DNA of 64,000 nucleotides from UBA6016 sp964568395 (GCA_964568395.1 CAZMPN010000005.1:43526-107525), one strand, 5' to 3'. Positions 52,581 to 60,435 are shown, numbered from the stretch's first letter. The notes: generated by a model from the sequence alone, not told the origin. Made by a program: numbers and translations.

Positions 52581-53267
52581 CTATCCTTCTATTTTTTGGA
52601 GTATTTCTAATATGTCCGTTGATTTAAAATCAAAGCCATTTAAATCTTTGCATATTTTTCTGGCTATCTCTATATCGGCAGGGTAGTCTATGGTAAGAGT
52701 ATAGCGCTCAAGTTCCTTCGGCCTCAAACTTGCATCGATAAAACCGCACTTAAACAAGCTCACCCTATCTCTTATATATTTTGTAACATGCTCTTTGTCC
52801 TCTATAGACAAGTCTGCCTCCAAAGCTATTCGTTTCAGAGTATCTAGCCTTACAAATTCAGACATAAAGCCGTTTAAACAATCGGCAACCGTATAATATT
52901 CGACGCATTCATTTAGAGCTAATTGTATTATTTCGTCAATTAAATCAATGTCAACAAAGGGTGAATCGCCACAAACCCTCACTACGTTTTCTAAACCAAA
53001 ACAACCTGCCGCCTCGATATATCTCCATAGCACATCGTTTAAATCACCTCTAAAAACTGGAATACCTCGACTATCGCAAAAACTGGCAAGCTCATCATCG
53101 CTGCCATCATTTGATGTTATTATTGCAACGAAATCAGCAAATTTAGATACGCGACACCTGTTATAAACATATTCGCAAAGTTTGAATTCGCATATCTCGT
53201 CTAACATTTTTCCTGGGAATCTAGAAGACGAAAGTCTAGCCTGAATTAAAATACCTGTTTTATTCAT
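52581..53267 (-). CDS. Cytidylyltransferase, SpsF family (copy 2)
   Basis: 228 aa. TGILIQARLSSSRFPGKMLD and VVRVCGDSPFVDIDLIDEII are the nucleotide and metal motifs; RYTLTIDYPADIEIARKI is the C-terminal block. Like SpsF it is predicted to use CTP to activate an acidic sugar. It overlaps the ABC transporter gene by 8 bases and is the second gene of the cluster in transcription order, preceding radical SAM, aminotransferase and dehydrogenase-like genes. It differs considerably from copy 1 at 39072-39779, so they probably have different substrates. Confidence 0.9.
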   Translation of the reverse strand: MNKTGILIQARLSSSRFPGKMLDEICEFKLCEYVYNRCRVSKFADFVAIITSNDGSDDELASFCDSRGIPVFRGDLNDVLWRYIEAAGCFGLENVVRVCGDSPFVDIDLIDEIIQLALNECVEYYTVADCLNGFMSEFVRLDTLKRIALEADLSIEDKEHVTKYIRDRVSLFKCGFIDASLRPKELERYTLTIDYPADIEIARKICKDLNGFDFKSTDILEILQKIEG

Positions 53268-54954
53268 TAACTATTCTGCCGTTTGACATACTTATCTTTC
53301 TATCGCATCTCTCAACGGTAGAAAGCCTATGTGCTATCACAAGCAATGTTTTTCCCTCTGAAGCGCTATAAATCTCATCCATTATTTTTGCTTCCGTCTC
53401 ATTGTCTAAAGCAGAAGTAGCCTCATCAAGCACAAGTATTTCCGGATCCGAGTATAGCGCTCGTGCTATCCCTATACGCTGTTTTTGACCGCCGGACAGC
53501 TGTATTCCACCTTCGCCAACCCTTGTATGTATACCATTTTTTTGTAGCAAAAAATCGTATATATTTGCTTTTTTAAGAGCATCCACAACTCTAATCTCGT
53601 CTATCTCATATCCAAAAGCAACATTTTCCGCAACAGTACCGTCAAAAAGATATATAGATTGTGGTATGTAGCCTATTCTAGAGCGCCAAGATCTTATATT
53701 ATCATCAGTCAACGGAGTGCCGTCTATAAACAGCTGACCGGAACTCGGACGATAAATACCTATAATAAGATCAACCAACGTTGATTTGCCGCTACCGCTC
53801 TCTCCAATGAAAGCTATTTTCTCGCCTTTATATATTTTTAGATCAATTTTATGAAGTACGGTTTTATCCTTTGCATATTCAAAACAAGCTCCGTTTACAT
53901 ATATATAGTTGTCAAAATCAATCTTTTTATTACCCTCTTCTGGCGGGTAATAAGTTAATTCTTCGTGTAAAATATCCAATGATTTGGCCATAAACAGCAT
54001 TCCATTATAGCTACTCATTATTCGATTTACAGCAGGAAGCATCCTATAAAGAGCTAAAGCATACATAGAAATTATAGGGAGAACAAAACTTGCATTCTCA
54101 TATTTCAGCAATATATATATTACAACCGCAACCAGTATACTAAAACCAAGGGTTTCTAAAATAGTCTTTGGAAGCTGCCCAAGTGTAGCATTGATAATAT
54201 TTGCCTTGGAATATCCGTGACTAGCAGCATTAAATTCATCATAAATAGTAGACTCATTTTGGGTTAATTTTATAAGTTTAAAATTCCCAAATGTCTCACT
54301 TAATATTCTATAAAACTTAGAAAAAAGCTCTGCTCTTTTGACGCCCTGTATTTTTATAATTTTAGAAATAGTTTTCGTAAGAAATAAAACCTTAATACCT
54401 AAAAATACTGTCAACACCAAAGTCATTTTCCAATTAACTAAAAGCAATAAAACATATAAAAAAAGTATTGTAAAAATTTCCGACATCATCATTAATAGAT
54501 TTTGAATATATGTTGTTAGATTTGAGGCTTCGCCCAATATATTCTTTGTAAGCTCAGAGCTATTTTTTTTTACAAACTCTTTATATGGCAATCCTACATA
54601 ATTCCTAAAAAGTCTATATGCAAAGACATGATATCTTCCAAATGCAAATCTATTTAGTAGATATGAATACATTACGGTATATGCCGCCCTAACTATATAA
54701 AATATGACCAGAAGCACACCGAATAAAACCATAAAATTAATAGGATTTTTAAAGCCAAAAAAATCGTATACGATTTTTGAATATTCATTTTGGAGTATTT
54801 TTGAAGGATCGGATGCCAATGTAATAAAAGGCATTATAGATGTTATTCCGATTGTTTCTATAAGCGACAGCACAATACTCAAAATGAGTAAAAACAACAA
54901 GAATAGCTTATCTTTTTTGCTAGTAATGGCTCTTAATTTTTTTATGCTCGACAC
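53260..54954 (-). CDS. pglK: ABC-type lipid-linked oligosaccharide flippase (PglK/WlaB-like)
   Basis: 564 aa. About six membrane helices in residues 1-310 followed by a nucleotide-binding domain: FIGESGSGKSTLVDLIIG (Walker A about 385-393), LSGGQKQRIGIARAL (about 487), ILVLDEATSALD and the H-loop IAHRLST. The sequence agrees closely with C. jejuni PglK from memory (SLIETIGITSIMPFITLASD, FGRYHVFAY, ALYRMLPAVNRI). PglK flips undecaprenyl-diphosphate heptasaccharide for N-glycosylation. I chose GTG at 54954, seven bases after GGAG (54962-54965); TTG at 54957 is less well spaced. It is the first gene of the 54-kb cluster. It could serve N-glycans or the locus glycan. Confidence 0.88.
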   Translation of the reverse strand: MSSIKKLRAITSKKDKLFLLFLLILSIVLSLIETIGITSIMPFITLASDPSKILQNEYSKIVYDFFGFKNPINFMVLFGVLLVIFYIVRAAYTVMYSYLLNRFAFGRYHVFAYRLFRNYVGLPYKEFVKKNSSELTKNILGEASNLTTYIQNLLMMMSEIFTILFLYVLLLLVNWKMTLVLTVFLGIKVLFLTKTISKIIKIQGVKRAELFSKFYRILSETFGNFKLIKLTQNESTIYDEFNAASHGYSKANIINATLGQLPKTILETLGFSILVAVVIYILLKYENASFVLPIISMYALALYRMLPAVNRIMSSYNGMLFMAKSLDILHEELTYYPPEEGNKKIDFDNYIYVNGACFEYAKDKTVLHKIDLKIYKGEKIAFIGESGSGKSTLVDLIIGIYRPSSGQLFIDGTPLTDDNIRSWRSRIGYIPQSIYLFDGTVAENVAFGYEIDEIRVVDALKKANIYDFLLQKNGIHTRVGEGGIQLSGGQKQRIGIARALYSDPEILVLDEATSALDNETEAKIMDEIYSASEGKTLLVIAHRLSTVERCDRKISMSNGRIVNE

Positions 54955-54980
54955 CAAATAACTCCAAATATTATTGCCTC

Positions 54981-54986
54981 ATTCTA
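54981..54986 (-). promoter_or_regulatory. Candidate -10 box for the glycan cluster
   Basis: On the minus strand TAGAAT is preceded by TGT, giving an extended -10 element (TGTTAGAAT), about 27 bases before the GTG of the pglK-like gene and upstream of its GGAG. The divergent intergenic region is 105 bases and is the only long gap at this end of the cluster. Motif-level evidence only. Confidence 0.4.
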
Positions 54987-55024
54987 ACAAAACCCCACTT
55001 TTTCTATGCTACAGCAACTTTCGG

Positions 55025-55030
55025 TAAAAT
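55025..55030 (+). promoter_or_regulatory. Candidate -10 box for ccoI-ccoS
   Basis: TAAAAT lies 30 bases before the TTG start of ccoI, upstream of the TAAGG ribosome-binding site (55048-55052). It is a one-mismatch form of TATAAT and sits in the same divergent region as the glycan cluster promoter. No clear -35 is visible, which is usual for Campylobacter sigma-70 promoters. Confidence 0.35.
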
Positions 55031-55059
55031 CTACGCCAAAAACTAAATAAGGTATTTTC

Positions 55060-57456
55060 TTGTCCAAAATCGCCTGTTCCCACTGCCACCTAGAGTTTGA
55101 AAAAGACGAAATGATAGCCGACAAAGACGGTTCAAAAGGGCTGTTTTTTTGCTGTAAGGGATGTCAAGGAGTATATCATCTTCTAAAAGACGAGGGGCTG
55201 GATAGCTTCTACGGAAAACTAGGCATAAATACTCTAGAGCCACCAAAACATCTACTTGAAGACTCTTCCAGATTTGATTTTGACGGATTCCAAAAACGCT
55301 ACGTAATAACAAGAGAAGACGGATATAAAGAAGTGTCTCTTATCATAGAGGGAATTCACTGCGCCGCTTGCGTCTGGTTAAACGAAAAAATACTTACTCG
55401 TGCGAAAGGCGTCATAGAAGCCAATATAAACTTCACAAATAACAAAGCACGCATAGTATGGGACGATAGCGAAATCAAACTATCGAGCATCATAGACCGT
55501 ATCCGCTCCATAGGCTACGATGCCCTTCCTTACGACTCACGCATACAAGAAGAGAGCGCAAACCGCCTAAGACGACAAAACTACACGAAGATGATAGTCG
55601 GCGTATTCGCCACGATGAATATCATGTGGATAGCGGTAGCCCTATACGCAGGGTATTTTACTGGAATAGAGGAGGCGCACAAAGACATACTCCATCTGGC
55701 CGAGTTTCTGCTGGCGTCGGTAACGCTATTTTATTCCGGAAGCATATTTTACAAAGGCGCTTACGGCGCCGCAAAACACGGTTTCGTTACGATGGATACG
55801 CTCGTAGCGACGGGCTCCACCCTGACATACGCATACTCGATATATGCCTCGCTCACGCATGCCGGAGAAGCGTATTTTGACTCGGTGACGATGATAATTA
55901 CGTTCGTGCTTATCGGAAAGTATCTAGAAACCCTCTCGAAAAAACAGGCGGTAGACACTTTGGACAAACTAACTTCGGTCATACCGACCGAAGTTGCCGT
56001 AGTCAACGGAGAAAACGTAGAGTTTGTACCTTCAGAGAGCGTAAAAGTAGGCGAGATCGTCGAAATAAAGGCGGGCGACGTAGCCGCACTTGACGGCGTA
56101 GTCGTAAGCGGCGAGGCAAATTTCGACGAATCCACGCTTAGCGGGGAAGCCGAACCGGTAGTAAAACATAGCGGCTCAAAAATAACAAGCGGTTCGAAGA
56201 ACCTTGACGGCGTCATCAGATACGAGGTTTCAAAAGACTTTAAGCACTCTAGCTTCTCGGAGATAGTAAGGCTGCTCTCGGAATCGCTGGAGAAAAAACC
56301 AAAAATAGAGAGCGTCGCAAACTCTTTGTCTAGGTATTTCTCGCTTACCATACTCTCCCTGTCGCTGCTGACGTTCATCGGATGGATATACATAGGCGCC
56401 GTAGGATTCGAAAAATCGCTCGTAATAGCCGTATCGGTCATAATAATAGCCTGTCCTTGCGCGCTCGCCCTAGCCACTCCTATCGCATCGGTCATAGGAC
56501 TCTATGCGGCGGCAAAAAGGGGAGCGATATTCAAATCCTCCTCGTTTCTGGAGACGATAGCCAAGGCGGATATGATCATCTTTGACAAAACCGGAACGCT
56601 AACGGAAGGGAAGCCAAGAGTAACAAACGAAACGAAATACGCAAACTACAACGAATCGGCGCTCGCCACACTAGTCGGCGCTTCCAGACACCCCATATCG
56701 GAAGCAGTATTGGCGCATATCGCCGCAAAGCCGTCAGAAACTGTTGTCGTCAAGGAGATTAGGGGCAGCGGACTTGAAGCGCAGATTGACGGCAAAAAAA
56801 TAGTCGGCGGGAATCCGGAGTTTTTGGACAAACACGGCGTAAAATGTTCGTTTGAGAGCGATAAGACGATTTTTGCGTATGCGGAAGATGGAGAGCTAAA
56901 GGCCGTATTCGAACTGGAAGACAAGATAAAAGACGGTGCGAAAGAGGCGGTAGAAGAGATAAGAAGAGCCGGAATAAAAACGGTTATGCTGACGGGCGAC
57001 AACAAAGAGGCGGCCGCAAAAGTGGCGCAAAAGCTGAATATAGACGAATACGAATCAAAAATGGCCCCCCAAGATAAACTGGCGTTCGTAGACAAAGCCC
57101 AAAAAGAGGGACACATCGTCATTATGGCCGGAGACGGCATCAACGATTCGCTAGCTCTGGCTCGCGCCGATATAGGCATAGCGATGGCATCCGGAGCCGA
57201 TATCAACCTCCAGACATCCGACATAGTGCTCCTCAAAAACTCTCTTGTAGAGCTAAAATACGCCATCTTTATCGGTAAAAAAACATACAAGACGATAAAG
57301 CAAAACATAGCGATTTCCATAGTCTACAACGCCATAACGATACCGCTCGCGATGGCCGGATTTATAATCCCCCTGGTTGCCGCCATATCGATGTCCTTTA
57401 GCTCGATACTGGTCGTGCTAAACTCCACAAAAATAAAAGGTTACGCAAATGGATGA
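55060..57456 (+). CDS. ccoI: Copper-type P1B ATPase for cbb3 oxidase assembly
   Basis: 798 aa. An N-terminal cysteine-rich metal-binding segment (C6xxC9, then FFCCKGCQGVYH at about 30-40) is followed by an HMA domain with IHCAACVW (C101, C104), then membrane helices with the ion-pathway CPC at about 465-467 (ACPCALALATP), the phosphorylation motif DKTGTLTEGK (Asp509) and GDGINDSLALA. This layout is that of CcoI/FixI, which supplies copper to cbb3-type cytochrome oxidase in the inner membrane. The start is TTG with TAAGG seven bases upstream. ccoS follows with an 8-base overlap, confirming the assignment. Confidence 0.95.
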   Translation: MSKIACSHCHLEFEKDEMIADKDGSKGLFFCCKGCQGVYHLLKDEGLDSFYGKLGINTLEPPKHLLEDSSRFDFDGFQKRYVITREDGYKEVSLIIEGIHCAACVWLNEKILTRAKGVIEANINFTNNKARIVWDDSEIKLSSIIDRIRSIGYDALPYDSRIQEESANRLRRQNYTKMIVGVFATMNIMWIAVALYAGYFTGIEEAHKDILHLAEFLLASVTLFYSGSIFYKGAYGAAKHGFVTMDTLVATGSTLTYAYSIYASLTHAGEAYFDSVTMIITFVLIGKYLETLSKKQAVDTLDKLTSVIPTEVAVVNGENVEFVPSESVKVGEIVEIKAGDVAALDGVVVSGEANFDESTLSGEAEPVVKHSGSKITSGSKNLDGVIRYEVSKDFKHSSFSEIVRLLSESLEKKPKIESVANSLSRYFSLTILSLSLLTFIGWIYIGAVGFEKSLVIAVSVIIIACPCALALATPIASVIGLYAAAKRGAIFKSSSFLETIAKADMIIFDKTGTLTEGKPRVTNETKYANYNESALATLVGASRHPISEAVLAHIAAKPSETVVVKEIRGSGLEAQIDGKKIVGGNPEFLDKHGVKCSFESDKTIFAYAEDGELKAVFELEDKIKDGAKEAVEEIRRAGIKTVMLTGDNKEAAAKVAQKLNIDEYESKMAPQDKLAFVDKAQKEGHIVIMAGDGINDSLALARADIGIAMASGADINLQTSDIVLLKNSLVELKYAIFIGKKTYKTIKQNIAISIVYNAITIPLAMAGFIIPLVAAISMSFSSILVVLNSTKIKGYANG

Positions 57457-57682
57457 CAATATACTCTCTTTGATGCTTTTTGGCTCGCTTATTCTCGGTT
57501 CGCTAGGGGTAATAGGTTTTGTATGGGGGCTTAAATCCGGGCAATTCGACGACGAGAAGAAGTTTACGCACGGTCTTTTGTTTGACGACGAAGAGGAACT
57601 AAGAGACGCGGCGAAAAAAGAGAGCGAAAAAAAAGCTAATGCCGAAAACTCTGAATCAAAGCGTTCAGAGCAGGCTCATTGA
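57449..57682 (+). CDS. ccoS: cbb3-type cytochrome oxidase assembly protein CcoS
   Basis: 77 aa with one N-terminal membrane helix (LSLMLFGSLILGSLGVIGFV) followed by WGLKSGQFDD and a charged tail, the standard CcoS form: a helix, then a W-x-x-x-S-G-Q-F-D-D motif. It overlaps ccoI by 8 bases. CcoS acts with CcoI in maturing the CcoN subunit. Its last 47 bases lie antisense to the end of the HD-GYP gene, so the two genes converge and overlap within their coding sequences. Confidence 0.95.
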   Translation: MDDNILSLMLFGSLILGSLGVIGFVWGLKSGQFDDEKKFTHGLLFDDEEELRDAAKKESEKKANAENSESKRSEQAH

Positions 57683-58601
57683 GCCCTATCGACATCCTAT
57701 CTTTCATGATACGCAGCGCCCCGAACGACGTAATCGCGTCTTTATAGCTTCTCTTCGTTGTTAGGGCGTCGAATATATCCGCGACGGCTATGATCTGCGC
57801 GAAAAAAGGTATCTTAAACCTATTTATTCCATGCGGATAACCGGTGCCGTCCAGTTTTTCATGGTGATAAAGCACGGAATCCAAAATATTTTTGTTTCTC
57901 TCGCTCAGCCCTTCCAAGATATCGACCCCCTGCGTTGTGTGAGTCTTCATAATCTCGAACTCTTCGTCCGTCAGGGGGCCTTCTTTGTTGAGTATAAGCG
58001 GACTAATCCTGGCTTTTCCTATATCGTGGAGTATAGCGGCGTGGGCCAAATCCTCTATATCTTTGTCGCCCAGAAGCAGCTTCTTGCCTATCGCTATCGC
58101 ATAGATGCATACGTTCACGCAGTGGCTATAGGTATAGTAGTCGTATGAAAGTACGCTCACCATCGATAAAAACGTAGAATCGTCCCTTAATATGTCGTCC
58201 AATACGACCGTCGCGAGCCCCTTGGAATCCTCTACCGCATCTTTTGATTCCGGATTGTTGAATAGATCGTCGACGACCATAACGGCGGTAGAGTATACGA
58301 CTTGCGATTTCTCGTCGCGGCTTATATTTGGATTTCTGGAGATGTCGACGACCGATTTTTTGAGATAGCTCTTAAAAGAGGGCATCTCCTCTTTTTTTAT
58401 AAATATTTGCGCTTTATTCGACTTCAGCTCTTTGAGCTTCGCGGCTTCAAGCCTATAATCCTTGGGACACAAAAGAACGCAGCTATCCCCTCTTTCGCAG
58501 ACAAAAAGCTCGAAGGGCGCAGCCTTGTATGACGATAGCACCCCAAACGGTATAGACTCCAGTTTTGATAGGTCCATAAGACCGGCATCATCTTTTTTCA
58601 T
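57636..58601 (-). CDS. HD-GYP domain cyclic-di-GMP phosphodiesterase-type protein
   Basis: 321 aa. The C-terminal half holds the HD-GYP domain: LAHAAILHDIGKARISPLIL (HD at 192-193), IMKTHTTQGVDIL, VLYHHEKLDGTGYPHGI (GYP at 254-256), VADIFDALTTKRSY. The N-terminal 130 residues resemble the DUF3391-like region often attached to such domains but I cannot name it with certainty. It should hydrolyse cyclic di-GMP or a related dinucleotide in the cytosol. Its ATG overlaps the stop of the response regulator gene by 4 bases (ATGA), so the two are a functional pair. Residues for metal binding look intact. Confidence 0.93.
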   Translation of the reverse strand: MKKDDAGLMDLSKLESIPFGVLSSYKAAPFELFVCERGDSCVLLCPKDYRLEAAKLKELKSNKAQIFIKKEEMPSFKSYLKKSVVDISRNPNISRDEKSQVVYSTAVMVVDDLFNNPESKDAVEDSKGLATVVLDDILRDDSTFLSMVSVLSYDYYTYSHCVNVCIYAIAIGKKLLLGDKDIEDLAHAAILHDIGKARISPLILNKEGPLTDEEFEIMKTHTTQGVDILEGLSERNKNILDSVLYHHEKLDGTGYPHGINRFKIPFFAQIIAVADIFDALTTKRSYKDAITSFGALRIMKDRMSIGLNEPALNALIQSFRH

Positions 58602-59782
58602 GCCATTCCGCTTGCGGCTTTTTTGAATATGCTCTGAACCGTATCGTTCTCGTTAAATTCGGCGGCCCCTCCCACAAACTTTATTTTGCAGCTCTCGCCG
58701 TCCATGCAGTTAAATTCTTTTCTGAGCCTATCGAGCATCCTTTTCGCCCCGTCCTTTTGCGTCTCTGTGGCTATTACGGCAAGCTGGTTTTTATCGACTT
58801 TTGCAAATATATCGCTTGATCTGAGCGTCTTTCTGATGACTTTAAATATCTTTTCCCACTCCTCTATGCTGGTGCTTTCGTCCATATCAAAGCCTATCAG
58901 CACGAGCGAGAATGTTTTTTTATATCTCTTGCATCTGGCGATTTCGAGTTCCAGCATGGAACGAAACTTTATTTTCTCTTTTGAGGCTATTTGGGACGAG
59001 AGCATCTCTATCTTTCTCTCGAAGTCGTTCTCTAGGTCGGTAATATCGGTCATAGTGACCACGTAGTACTCTTTTGAGCTTTCCGATACGCCCATATCGA
59101 GCAAAAATACCCTTTTCTCGCCCTTCCTGTTGTCGTAGACCTGAACTTTCGGCTCTTTGGAATCCAAAATAAAATCCCTGAACCACTCCTTGGAGTCGGC
59201 CTTCGCCTCCTCTATCGCAAAAATAGAATCCAAGCTGGAATATCGAAGCAAAAACTGATTTAAGGATTTAGCGCCAAAGCAGTCCAAAAAGGCTTTGTTT
59301 GCCTTTAGTATGCTCGTCCCGTCGGTCGCGAACACCGGCGTATCTTCCGTATTAAGAATCTCTTGCATATACTTAGATTGAAAGGCGACGGCTTTATCGA
59401 GCAGCGCGTCGACGGCTTTTGAGATAGCCTCGGCTAGCTTTGGGACGGATAGCGGCTTGATAACGAATCTATGGATTCCCATATTTACCATTTCGATTAG
59501 CTTATGGGGCTCTACGAAGCCGAGCGCTATTATTATTTCGCAATCGGGATTTACGGCTTTTATTTTTGAGGATAGCTCGACTATATCCATCATCGCGAGC
59601 TTCAAATCCAAAATAACGATTTGCGGCATCAGCGTATTGAAATCTTTTATGGCTTCGACGGGGTCTTTGACGTAGTGGATTGTCTTTACTTTTGCGGCAA
59701 GCATGCCCTCTACTTCAAAGCTGAGTTCGCCGTCCGAGTCGACGACCATAACATTGATTTTTCTCATAAAGTTTTCATTCAT
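58598..59782 (-). CDS. Response regulator with PAS-like and degenerate GGDEF-like domains
   Basis: 394 aa. Residues about 8-125 form a receiver: VMVVDSDGE with D15/D17, phospho-acceptor Asp59 (VILDLKLAMMD) and Lys109 (FVIKPL); the Thr/Ser switch position is Leu (IIALGF). A PAS-like segment follows (TPVFATDGTSILKANKAFLD). The C-terminal 130 residues have the shape of a GGDEF domain, but the signature loop reads AKVDKNQLAVIA, so diguanylate cyclase activity is unlikely. A GGAAGG site lies about eight bases before the ATG. Coupled with the downstream HD-GYP gene, this suggests regulation of cyclic-di-GMP breakdown by phosphorylation. Confidence 0.82.
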   Translation of the reverse strand: MNENFMRKINVMVVDSDGELSFEVEGMLAAKVKTIHYVKDPVEAIKDFNTLMPQIVILDLKLAMMDIVELSSKIKAVNPDCEIIIALGFVEPHKLIEMVNMGIHRFVIKPLSVPKLAEAISKAVDALLDKAVAFQSKYMQEILNTEDTPVFATDGTSILKANKAFLDCFGAKSLNQFLLRYSSLDSIFAIEEAKADSKEWFRDFILDSKEPKVQVYDNRKGEKRVFLLDMGVSESSKEYYVVTMTDITDLENDFERKIEMLSSQIASKEKIKFRSMLELEIARCKRYKKTFSLVLIGFDMDESTSIEEWEKIFKVIRKTLRSSDIFAKVDKNQLAVIATETQKDGAKRMLDRLRKEFNCMDGESCKIKFVGGAAEFNENDTVQSIFKKAASGMA

Positions 59783-59823
59783 GATAGCCGCCTTCCGAAA
59801 TAGTCGCTTGACCGATTAGAAAG

Positions 59824-59829
59824 ATTATA
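59824..59829 (-). promoter_or_regulatory. Candidate -10 box for the response regulator/HD-GYP operon
   Basis: A perfect TATAAT on the minus strand about 42 bases before the ATG at 59782, in the 105-base divergent gap between the response regulator gene and gmhB. No convincing -35 box is visible. The remainder of the gap is AT-rich. Confidence 0.45.
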
Positions 59830-59851
59830 TTGATAAAAAGTTAAACTTCCT

Positions 59852-59857
59852 TAAAAT
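59852..59857 (+). promoter_or_regulatory. Candidate -10 box for the heptose operon
   Basis: TAAAAT 31 bases before the gmhB ATG, followed by a good AAAGG ribosome-binding site (59877-59881) seven bases before the start. Other AT-rich hexamers in the gap (for example TATTTT at 59861) are equally possible. Confidence 0.3.
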
Positions 59858-59887
59858 GTGTATTTTATTGGATAAAAAAGGTGTTCT

Positions 59888-60412
59888 ATGGGCGTAAAGG
59901 CGATATTTTTAGATAGGGACGGGGTGATAAACGTAGAAAAAGATTACGCCCACAAGATAGAGGATTTCGAATTTCTGCCCGGCGTATTCGAAGCCGTCAA
60001 AAGCTTCAACGAAAAAGGGTATATCGCCGTGGTCGTAACAAACCAATCAGGAATAGGAAGAGGATACTACACGGATGAAGATTTCCAAAAACTTACCGAA
60101 TATATGAAAAAAGAGTTCGAAAAAAACGGCGGCAAGATAGCTGCCGTCTACCACTGTCCGCATGGCCCTCAGGACGGTTGCGACTGCAGAAAACCAGAAC
60201 CGGGAATGCTCCTTGCCGCAAAAGACGATTTTGGCATAGATATGGCATCGTCGTGGATGATAGGCGACAAAGAGGGCGATATAGAGGCGGCTCTTGCCGC
60301 CGGAATAACGAATACCGTACTTGTCAGAAGCGGACACGAAATAGACGAGGAAAACACGAAGGCAACCTTCGTCGTTAACGGAGTTTTTGATACAATTGCG
60401 CTTATAAAATAA
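59888..60412 (+). CDS. gmhB: D-glycero-beta-D-manno-heptose-1,7-bisphosphate 7-phosphatase
   Basis: 174 aa HAD phosphatase. IFLDRDGVINVEKDY has the DxD nucleophile pair, VVVTNQSGIGRGYY the second motif, CPHGPQDGCDCRKPEPGM the zinc-binding loop specific to GmhB, and MIGDKEGDIEAAL the acidic motif. It removes the C7 phosphate of heptose bisphosphate in ADP-heptose synthesis for LPS/LOS core. The next gene, hldD, starts 23 bases downstream behind an AGGGG site. Length and motifs are normal. Confidence 0.96.
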   Translation: MGVKAIFLDRDGVINVEKDYAHKIEDFEFLPGVFEAVKSFNEKGYIAVVVTNQSGIGRGYYTDEDFQKLTEYMKKEFEKNGGKIAAVYHCPHGPQDGCDCRKPEPGMLLAAKDDFGIDMASSWMIGDKEGDIEAALAAGITNTVLVRSGHEIDEENTKATFVVNGVFDTIALIK

Positions 60413-60435
60413 TAGCCGGATCGGCAGGGGACAAA

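Noticed and set aside
1..54954. Plus-strand open frames opposite the cluster (for example 3154-3597, 12599-13099, 40987-41466)
   Set aside because: They lie antisense to long, motif-rich genes, show no recognised domains and have no ribosome-binding context; they are shadow frames.
55761..56495. Minus-strand 244-aa open frame inside ccoI
   Set aside because: Serine/threonine-rich translation with no motif, antisense to conserved P-type ATPase domains, so it is a frame artefact of GC-rich coding sequence.
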